The position numbers and the translations under genes are program-made. Below are positions 57,573 through 64,000 of a DNA stretch of 64,000 nt, one piece after another. Source of the stretch: Photobacterium piscicola. Its GTDB lineage: Bacteria; Pseudomonadota; Gammaproteobacteria; Enterobacterales; Vibrionaceae. The notes beneath the pieces are model-generated. The model saw nothing but the letters and a program-made list of their open reading frames with translations. It had not been told where the DNA came from and searched no databases. The stretch spans positions 35,393-99,392 of the forward strand of contig NZ_FUZI01000009.1 in the NCBI RefSeq assembly GCF_900166965.1, read 5' to 3'. Positions within the stretch are counted from its first letter, which is position 1. The number at the start of each line of letters is the position of its first letter.

Positions 57573-58853
57573 ATGCTAGTTCGCGTTTTTTATACCCTAC
57601 TATTAGCTTTAGCTGCTCCTCTATTATTATGGGGACTTTATCGAACCAAACCAGGCAAACCCCGTTTTGGTGCTCGTTGGAAAGAGCATTTTGGTTTTAC
57701 TCCTCGCCTTGCCACGACAACTGCGCCAATTTGGATTCATGCTGCTTCTGTTGGTGAAGCTATCGCGATTGTACCTGTCATCAAAGCACTCAAACAAGCC
57801 TATCCTGAACAAGCTATTGTTGTAACCACAACCACCAGCACTGGTGCTGAACAAGTGGCTAAATTAGGCGAATTAGTTGAACATCGTTACATGCCAATTG
57901 ATTTTGCTTGGTGTGTAAGAGGATTTTTAAAAACAATTAAGCCTCAATTATTCCTGATCGTTGAAAAAGAATTATGGCTCAATACCTTGAGCTGTGTTCA
58001 CAACCAAAAAATTCCAACGATTATTGTTAATGCGCGTTTATCCGAGCGCTCAGCTAAGCGCTATCACTCATTTAGTTTCTTCACTCATCAATTACTCAAT
58101 AAAATAGATAAAATATTGTGTTTACATGATGATGATGCTCAACGCTTTATCGACATTGGTGCGCAACAACATCAAATCGCGGTTACTGGCTCAATCAAAT
58201 ACGACATTACCATTGCAAACACTGTTTTTGAGCAAGCTCAGAGTCTACGCCAGCAACTCGGTAAGCATCGGCCTATTTTTGTTGCCGCAAGTACCCATCA
58301 AGGTGAAGATGAACAAGTACTTGATGCTTATCAACTGGTACAGCAACAATTTACAAATGCATTAGTAATTATTGTGCCTCGCCATCCGCAACGATTTGAT
58401 AGTGTGGCAAAACTTGCAATAGATCGTGGTTTAAATGTTCATCGTCGCACAGACACCACCCCAATTAAAGCGAACACTCAGTTATATCTCGCTGATACAA
58501 TGGGGGAAATGTTAGTCATGCTAGCGACAGCTGATGTGACGTTTATGGGAGGAAGTTTAGTGGGAGAAAAAGTGGGTGGTCACAATTTATTAGAGCCTGC
58601 TGCCGTCGCTAAACCGGCAATTACCGGTCCCAGTTTTTATAACTTTGAAGATATTACTCAACAATTGTTAACCGCTGGTGCAATTGAAATTTGTCAAGAT
58701 AGCCACCAGCTCGCATTGCAACTAATCGCGTTATTTAATGACCCCGAACGCCAGCAAAAAATGGGCGCGCAGGGCCAAAGGATCGTATTAGAAAATCAAG
58801 GTGCCGTGGACAAAACAGTCACTAATATTAGCCCGTATTTAACCAATCATTAG
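57573..58853 (+). CDS. waaA: 3-deoxy-D-manno-octulosonic acid (Kdo) transferase
   Basis: Adds Kdo to lipid IVA at the inner membrane. An N-terminal membrane anchor (about 5-22) precedes a GT-B fold. The catalytic base is Glu62 in ASVGEAIAI; C-terminal FMGGSLV and GGHNLLEPA bind CMP-Kdo. 426 residues, matching E. coli WaaA (425). One or two Kdo units cannot be told apart from this, but the presence of kdkA suggests a single phosphorylated Kdo. Confidence 0.96.
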   Translation: MLVRVFYTLLLALAAPLLLWGLYRTKPGKPRFGARWKEHFGFTPRLATTTAPIWIHAASVGEAIAIVPVIKALKQAYPEQAIVVTTTTSTGAEQVAKLGELVEHRYMPIDFAWCVRGFLKTIKPQLFLIVEKELWLNTLSCVHNQKIPTIIVNARLSERSAKRYHSFSFFTHQLLNKIDKILCLHDDDAQRFIDIGAQQHQIAVTGSIKYDITIANTVFEQAQSLRQQLGKHRPIFVAASTHQGEDEQVLDAYQLVQQQFTNALVIIVPRHPQRFDSVAKLAIDRGLNVHRRTDTTPIKANTQLYLADTMGEMLVMLATADVTFMGGSLVGEKVGGHNLLEPAAVAKPAITGPSFYNFEDITQQLLTAGAIEICQDSHQLALQLIALFNDPERQQKMGAQGQRIVLENQGAVDKTVTNISPYLTNH

Positions 58854-58855
58854 TA

Positions 58856-59641
58856 CTAACCAATAGTAATACGCAGCTGACTTTTGTTAGCATAACCATT
58901 ACATAAAGCGGTCCAATCATCTTCGCACCACTTAATCGCACGTTTATCGACTTCTTTGAGAAAAGAGCGCTTTAAACGTGTCAGATTATCCACTTTCCAA
59001 TCATCACCGTCACGACAATCACACTTATCAAAATCAATCAGCCACGGACACTGACTATCATCGAGTAAAATATTGTGGGCATTTAAATCAGTGTGGCACA
59101 CTTGCAAATCATGCATCTTACCGATCATTTGACCAATATCACGCCACACTGTCGCAGCTAATGTTTGGGTTTGTAGCAATGCCACCAAATCACGACTATT
59201 GGCAATTTTCTCAACCAAAATATCCGCTTTATAAGCCATACCCCTTTTAACTGCACGCGCAGCAATAGGTCGAGGTACATTAACCCCACCATCACGTAAT
59301 AATTTTAATAAGGCTAATTCAGCTCCACTGCGAGTAGTCTTCCAATCAGTAAACCAATAACTATCATTGTTCACTTTAGCAAACAGCCCACCGCGGTGAT
59401 AATGACGCAATGCCATTTCTAGTTTTTCATCGGCAACAAACCATGTTGTGCCACGCCCTTTGGCTGAACCAATAACTGCATCACGCTGACGCCAATACTC
59501 AATATCAAAGCAACCATGCGGATCTGCACTTAGATAATCGCTATCAAACCAAATGGCCTGGTTGTTACTGATAATTTCCTGCACTACAGCCTCTCTCGCA
59601 TTTATTGTTGAATATTTTACAATTTCAATGGCTAGCGGCAT
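58856..59641 (-). CDS. kdkA: Kdo kinase
   Basis: Phosphorylates position 4 of the Kdo residue on lipid A, typical of Haemophilus and Vibrio, whose cores have one phosphorylated Kdo. Protein-kinase-like fold: CHTDLNAHNILLDD is the catalytic loop and IDFDK the metal loop. 261 residues. GGTGA seven bases before ATG. Convergent with waaA, only 2 bp between the stop codons, and divergent from the heptosyltransferase. Confidence 0.93.
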   Translation of the reverse strand: MPLAIEIVKYSTINAREAVVQEIISNNQAIWFDSDYLSADPHGCFDIEYWRQRDAVIGSAKGRGTTWFVADEKLEMALRHYHRGGLFAKVNNDSYWFTDWKTTRSGAELALLKLLRDGGVNVPRPIAARAVKRGMAYKADILVEKIANSRDLVALLQTQTLAATVWRDIGQMIGKMHDLQVCHTDLNAHNILLDDSQCPWLIDFDKCDCRDGDDWKVDNLTRLKRSFLKEVDKRAIKWCEDDWTALCNGYANKSQLRITIG

Positions 59642-59673
59642 AATTCACCAACCACTTTTAATAAGGTAACCCC

Positions 59674-60747
59674 ATGGCTCTGTTCTCAACGCCACCACGT
59701 TCAATTTGTATCTTACGCTTGTCTGCTATTGGTGACGTTTGCCATGCGATTGCTGTCGTCCAAGCTATCCAACGCCAATGGCCAACCACTGAAATTACGT
59801 GGGTTGTCGGTAAAGTTGAAGCACAATTAGTCAATGCCTTACCCAATATTACGGTGATCAGTTTTGATAAAAAAGCGGGCTGGCATGGCATTAAACAGGT
59901 TTGGCAACAACTCAAATCACAACGTTTTGATGCGCTATTGGATATGCAAGTCGCCTTGCGTGCCAGTGTACTATCTTTAGGGATTAAAGCTAAGTATCGC
60001 GTTGGGTTTAGTAAAAACCGCACCAAAGAAGGCCAATGGTTGGTTACCAATAAACACCTACCCAATACAAACAGTATCCATGTACTTGACAACATGGCGG
60101 ACTTTGCACGTTACATTGGGGTTCCCTTTACTACACCAGAATGGAATATTCCACTTACCACTGAAGATAACAGTGTTGCTGAACAATATATTCAACAACC
60201 AACATTAGTGATATCTCCCGCCGCCAGTAAAGATGAACGTAATTGGCTTCCAGAACGTTATGCCGCTATTGCCGATTATGCGGCAACCAAAGGCTTAGCC
60301 ATTATACTCTGCGGATCACCCAGTGAACGTGAGCAACAATTAGGCCAACACATTATCAGTCATAGCCAAGTACCTATCACTAATTTAATCGGCAAAACAA
60401 CCCTATTACAGCTGACGGCATTATTACGTGCAGCAACTGTTGTGCTAGCGCCAGATTCAGGTCCTGCCCATTTAGCAACCACCCAAAATACCCCTGTAAT
60501 CGGACTCTATGGTCATAGTAATCCAGCTCGTACTGGACCGTATTTATCATTGCCATATACGGTCAGTGTTTACCAGCAAGTCGCTGAACAACATTACGGC
60601 AAACCATTAGGCGAATTACCATGGGGATCTCGCGTCAAAGGTAACGATATCATGCCGCAAATTAGTGTTGCGATGGTAACAGAGAAACTGGATGCTATTA
60701 TTGCATCACTCTCTAGCGCTGAAACTTTACATTCACAGACAAAATAA
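59674..60747 (+). CDS. Heptosyltransferase family protein (GT9, OpsX-like)
   Basis: GT-B enzyme of the LPS heptosyltransferase family, 357 residues. N-terminal ILRLSAIGDVCHAIAVVQAIQ and C-terminal APDSGPAHLATTQNTPVIGLYGHSNPARTGP are characteristic. It resembles OpsX/WaaC-type transferases that place the first L-glycero-D-manno-heptose on Kdo, which fits its position near waaA and kdkA; the exact linkage is inferred. The coaD gene follows after 10 bp. Confidence 0.88.
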   Translation: MALFSTPPRSICILRLSAIGDVCHAIAVVQAIQRQWPTTEITWVVGKVEAQLVNALPNITVISFDKKAGWHGIKQVWQQLKSQRFDALLDMQVALRASVLSLGIKAKYRVGFSKNRTKEGQWLVTNKHLPNTNSIHVLDNMADFARYIGVPFTTPEWNIPLTTEDNSVAEQYIQQPTLVISPAASKDERNWLPERYAAIADYAATKGLAIILCGSPSEREQQLGQHIISHSQVPITNLIGKTTLLQLTALLRAATVVLAPDSGPAHLATTQNTPVIGLYGHSNPARTGPYLSLPYTVSVYQQVAEQHYGKPLGELPWGSRVKGNDIMPQISVAMVTEKLDAIIASLSSAETLHSQTK

Positions 60748-60751
60748 GTAA

Positions 60752-61240
<489 letters not shown>

Positions 61241-61241
61241 T

Positions 61242-61272
61242 AAAAAAAGGGAGCACATTGGCTCCCCCTTTC
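61242..61272. terminator. Bidirectional terminator between coaD and the epimerase
   Basis: GGGAGC / GCTCCC with a six-base loop. Leftward it is followed by seven T, a strong terminator for the epimerase gene; rightward the T run is weaker. Confidence 0.82.
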
Positions 61273-61289
61273 TTCTCAATCTTCACAGC

Positions 61290-62294
61290 TTACTTATTAT
61301 AATACTCACGGTACCAATCAACGAAAGCCTGTACGCCTTGTTTTACTTCAACCGCAGGCTTATACCCCGTTGCTGCAAACAAATCGTCAGTATCAGCATA
61401 TGTCATGTAAACATCGCCCGGTTGCATAGGCATAAAGTTTTTCTTCGCTTCAACACCTAATGATGCTTCTAGTGCTTCAACATAGTCCATTAATTTGACC
61501 GGGCTACCATGACCAATGTTATAAATACGATATGGTGCAGAGCTGGTTGCTGGTGAGCCCGTCTCTACTGTCCACTCAGGATTTGGCTGTGGAATCACAT
61601 CCTGAATACGCATCACACCTTCAACAATATCATCGATATAAGTAAAATCACGGCTCATATCACCATTGTTATAGATATCAATTTCCTTGCCTTCCATGAT
61701 CGCATTAGTAAATTTAAACAATGCCATATCTGGACGTCCCCACGGACCATATACCGTAAAGAAACGTAGGCCTGTGGTTGGAAGACCGTAAAGATGAGAA
61801 TAGCTGTGCGCCATCAATTCATTGGCTTTTTTAGCTGCGGCATACAATGATACCGGATGATCAACACTGTCGGCAGTATCAAACGGCATTTTTTGATTTA
61901 AGCCATACACCGAACTTGATGAAGCATAAACCAAGTGCTCTACTTTATTACGACGACAACCTTCAAGGATAGTCAAATAGCCAATTAAATTACTATCACC
62001 ATAAGCCATTGGATTATCTATTGAATAACGAACGCCCGCTTGACCCGCTAAATGAATAACACGATTAAATTGATGCTCAGCAAATAAGCCTGCGATCCCT
62101 TCTCGATCCGCAAGATCCATTTCAATAAAGGTAAAATCTGGGTGTTCGATACGGGCTAAACGTGCGTGTTTAAGTGCTACTTCGTAATAATCATTAAGAT
62201 TATCGATACCAACCACTTGATGGCCTTGTTGACATAAACGCTCGGTAACAGCACTACCAATAAAACCAGCAACACCGGTCACTAAATATTTCAT
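61290..62294 (-). CDS. NAD-dependent nucleotide-sugar epimerase (UDP-glucuronate 4-epimerase type)
   Basis: Extended short-chain dehydrogenase of 334 residues: NAD loop TGVAGFIGS (6-14), catalytic Ser/Tyr/Lys with SSSSVYG (125-131), Tyr151 and Lys155. The substrate segment RFFTVYGPWGRPDMA is that of UDP-glucuronic acid 4-epimerases, giving UDP-galacturonate for surface glycans; UDP-GlcNAc/Glc epimerases are the alternative. It stands apart from the main LPS operon with its own terminator. Confidence 0.85.
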   Translation of the reverse strand: MKYLVTGVAGFIGSAVTERLCQQGHQVVGIDNLNDYYEVALKHARLARIEHPDFTFIEMDLADREGIAGLFAEHQFNRVIHLAGQAGVRYSIDNPMAYGDSNLIGYLTILEGCRRNKVEHLVYASSSSVYGLNQKMPFDTADSVDHPVSLYAAAKKANELMAHSYSHLYGLPTTGLRFFTVYGPWGRPDMALFKFTNAIMEGKEIDIYNNGDMSRDFTYIDDIVEGVMRIQDVIPQPNPEWTVETGSPATSSAPYRIYNIGHGSPVKLMDYVEALEASLGVEAKKNFMPMQPGDVYMTYADTDDLFAATGYKPAVEVKQGVQAFVDWYREYYNK

Positions 62295-62426
62295 TTCCTA
62301 GCCCTTAAAGTAATATCAACATGCAATTTATTTTATAAATCATTTAGCAATGATAGCAATTCCCACCATTATTTTTGCTCAATAAAAATGAACCCATCGT
62401 TAACGAAAACTAACTAGACAATTGAG

Positions 62427-63236
62427 TTAACCCTGACAGTCAGCACAGAAAACAGTGGCTCGCTGCCCCAGCTTTATTTCAGTTAAAAGCTCACCACAAC
62501 GAGGGCAAGGCAGACCCCCTTTACCATAGACTTGCAACTCTTGAGCAAAATATCCAGGCTTACCATCTGCATTTTTAAAATCTTTTAAGGTCGTGCCACC
62601 TTGAGCAATAGCTTTTTGTAAAACGGTTTTGATTTCAAAAACTAATAACTGCAATTGTGCGATTGAGACTTTTCCTGCTGGCGATTGCGGATTTATCCCC
62701 GCGGCAAACAATGACTCATTGGCATAAATATTACCTACACCCACTACGATATGATTATCCATGATCAGTAATTTAATCGCTTTACGCTTTCCTTTTGCTT
62801 TGGTAACTAAGTAATCCACATTAAAATCGTCACTCAATGGCTCTGGGCCCATTTTCTCTAGCACAGTATGACTTTCCCCTGCCTGTTGCCATAACCATGC
62901 GCCAAAGCGACGAGGATCGTTATAACGTAGAATCTCACCACTGCCTAAAACGACATCGACATGATCATGCTTCTCTACGGCAGAACCCGCAGGTAAAATA
63001 CGTAAACTACCTGACATACCAAGATGGACAATCGCATACCCAATATCGGTTTCTAATAATAAATATTTTGCTCGGCGCGTGACTTTTCGAATCACTTGGC
63101 CCTCAATACTTTTAATTGCATCAGGAATCGGCCAGCGCAAACGGGCATTACGAATAATTATTTTTGTCACTGTTTGTCCAACAACGTGGGGAGTGATCCC
63201 CATACGAGTCACTTCCACTTCAGGTAATTCAGGCAT
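62427..63236 (-). CDS. mutM: Formamidopyrimidine-DNA glycosylase (MutM/Fpg)
   Basis: Removes 8-oxoguanine and ring-opened purines from DNA, with AP-lyase activity. The start is set by the mature N-terminus PELPEVE, where Pro2 is the catalytic nucleophile and Glu3 assists; a longer in-frame start upstream would destroy this. The helix-two-turn-helix DNA-binding region and a C-terminal zinc finger (Cys244, Cys247, Cys264, Cys267) are present. 269 residues, as in E. coli. Confidence 0.97.
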   Translation of the reverse strand: MPELPEVEVTRMGITPHVVGQTVTKIIIRNARLRWPIPDAIKSIEGQVIRKVTRRAKYLLLETDIGYAIVHLGMSGSLRILPAGSAVEKHDHVDVVLGSGEILRYNDPRRFGAWLWQQAGESHTVLEKMGPEPLSDDFNVDYLVTKAKGKRKAIKLLIMDNHIVVGVGNIYANESLFAAGINPQSPAGKVSIAQLQLLVFEIKTVLQKAIAQGGTTLKDFKNADGKPGYFAQELQVYGKGGLPCPRCGELLTEIKLGQRATVFCADCQG

Positions 63237-63258
63237 CGTTATCTTGCTCCAATAATCA

Positions 63259-63753
63259 TTATAATTTTGACGATAATGGTGGAAAGAGAAAATCAGCATC
63301 GACAGTCACCGCTAACCACTGTCCGCTACCGTTGTTAAACAACCAAAAATAAGGTAATTGATAGGCAGTGATCCGTTGTGGCAGAGAATGACCAACCAGC
63401 CACACTTCAATCGTGCGCGGCGTTGTCAGCTGACTTTTTAAAGCAGCTAACTGGTGCTCACTTACCTTTGTCCCCACTAATGTTTGCCAGCGTGAAATCA
63501 AAGTAGCAATATCAAACGTCACCGTAGGTTGGCTTTGCCATCCCGTATCAGCATGCTGAAAAGTGATTGCAGGCAACAATAAACGTTGAATAATACGATT
63601 TTGCGCAAATAATGGGATCACCGTTGATGATGATACAGGCGCGGTAGGTATTATTAGACGAGTACGAATAAGCTCTGGCAGCTGTATGACAGCGATAAAA
63701 ACTAAAACACCAATAATGATGACGTTATTCCATCCACGTCGCGTTAACCGCAT
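63259..63753 (-). CDS. Hypothetical membrane-anchored protein upstream of mutM
   Basis: 164 residues I do not recognise. A basic N-terminus and one membrane helix (about 10-28) are followed by a domain without cysteines that is likely periplasmic. [20 protein letters not shown] and [13 protein letters not shown] are its most distinctive stretches. GGAG lies about 9 bp ahead of ATG, so it looks like a real gene. The gap to mutM is 22 bp, on the same strand, and they are probably cotranscribed. No function can be given. Confidence 0.7.
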   Translation of the reverse strand: MRLTRRGWNNVIIIGVLVFIAVIQLPELIRTRLIIPTAPVSSSTVIPLFAQNRIIQRLLLPAITFQHADTGWQSQPTVTFDIATLISRWQTLVGTKVSEHQLAALKSQLTTPRTIEVWLVGHSLPQRITAYQLPYFWLFNNGSGQWLAVTVDADFLFPPLSSKL

Positions 63754-63840
63754 GCTCAGGCGCTCCTATGCGTCTTTATTGATGCGGGTTAAGATAACAT
63801 TGCCATCATCAATAACAACAGACAATTAGATTATTGTTTA

Positions 63841-64000
63841 ATGACGAGAATAAAATTTATCGCAAGAAAGCAGGGAAAGCAGGAAAGCAGGAAAGCAGGA
63901 AAGCAGGAAAGCAGGAAAGCAGGAAAGCAGGAAAGCAGGAAAGCAGGAAAGCAGGAAAGCAGGAAAGCAGGAAAGCAGGAAAGCAGGAAAGCAGGAAAGC
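63841..64000 (+). other. Open frame reading into the octamer repeat (window edge)
   Basis: An ATG at 63841 opens MTRIKFIARKQGKQ, then repeats the eight-residue period ESRKAGKQ to the window end. The frame is open because the repeat unit contains no T on this strand, so it is trivially stop-free. There is no ribosome site. It is probably not a gene, but an artefact frame often produced by such repeats. Confidence 0.15.
63866..64000. repeat. Octanucleotide tandem repeat (GAAAGCAG)n
   Basis: One copy at 63866-63873, one extra G, then 15.75 perfect copies of the 8-bp unit from 63875 to the window end. The array continues beyond the window, so its full length is unknown. No interruptions or variants are seen after the first unit, which suggests recent expansion by slippage. 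Confidence 0.97.

Noticed and set aside
63841..64000. Octamer array as a CRISPR or as a repeat-protein gene
   Set aside because: The units are contiguous 8-mers without spacers, so it is not CRISPR. The open frame has no ribosome site and is stop-free only because the repeat has no T.

Overview
The window is a gene-dense stretch of a gammaproteobacterial chromosome, and its gene content and order point to the Vibrionaceae. Markers are aphA beside ppc, argininosuccinate lyase fused to an acetyltransferase, the oxyR/peroxiredoxin-glutaredoxin pair, and a WavE-containing LPS core locus. The base composition looks AT-rich by eye, which with the gene order makes Photobacterium or a close relative the likeliest source. 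The genus is an inference; no rRNA is present to confirm it.

Layout. 1-4.6 kb: mrcA, then oxyR divergent from a peroxiredoxin-glutaredoxin hybrid, with an OxyR operator between them. 4.6-9.9 kb: leftward arginine operon argC-argB-argG-argH(A), preceded by a short reading frame ending in three Arg codons; argE is not here. 10.4-14 kb: ppc and the quorum-sensing regulator aphA. 14-18.3 kb: metB-metL divergent from metJ across four tandem met boxes. 18.4-27.1 kb: rpmE, priA, cytR, ftsN, hslVU behind a heat-shock-type promoter, menA, rraA, zapB. 27.7-35.5 kb: glycerol and central carbon genes (glpF, glpK, glpX, tpiA, pfkA), with fpr and a cysteine-rich regulator in between. 36-38.7 kb: cpxP divergent from cpxRA over a CpxR box. 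38.8-45.7 kb: trmL, cysE, gpsA, secB, a rhodanese, gpmI and envC. 45.7-60.7 kb: a TetR regulator, then lipid A/LPS core genes. 60.8-64 kb: coaD, a sugar-nucleotide epimerase, mutM, an unknown membrane-anchored protein, and an octanucleotide tandem repeat running off the end.

Most of the window is conserved housekeeping sequence with well-preserved regulatory sites. The variable part is the LPS locus. Within it, 50.7-54.4 kb holds a tightly overlapping set: a small HAD phosphatase, a nucleotidyltransferase-kinase fusion, a second nucleotidyltransferase and a WavE-type protein. This looks like a pathway for making and attaching a nucleotide-activated, probably phosphate-linked, LPS substituent. 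A teichoic-acid-type (CDP-glycerol) polymerase homologue lies nearby. This module, the putative arginine leader peptide, the long inverted repeat before gpmI and the terminal octamer repeat are the least explained features.

No tRNA, rRNA, insertion sequence, prophage or CRISPR array was recognised.
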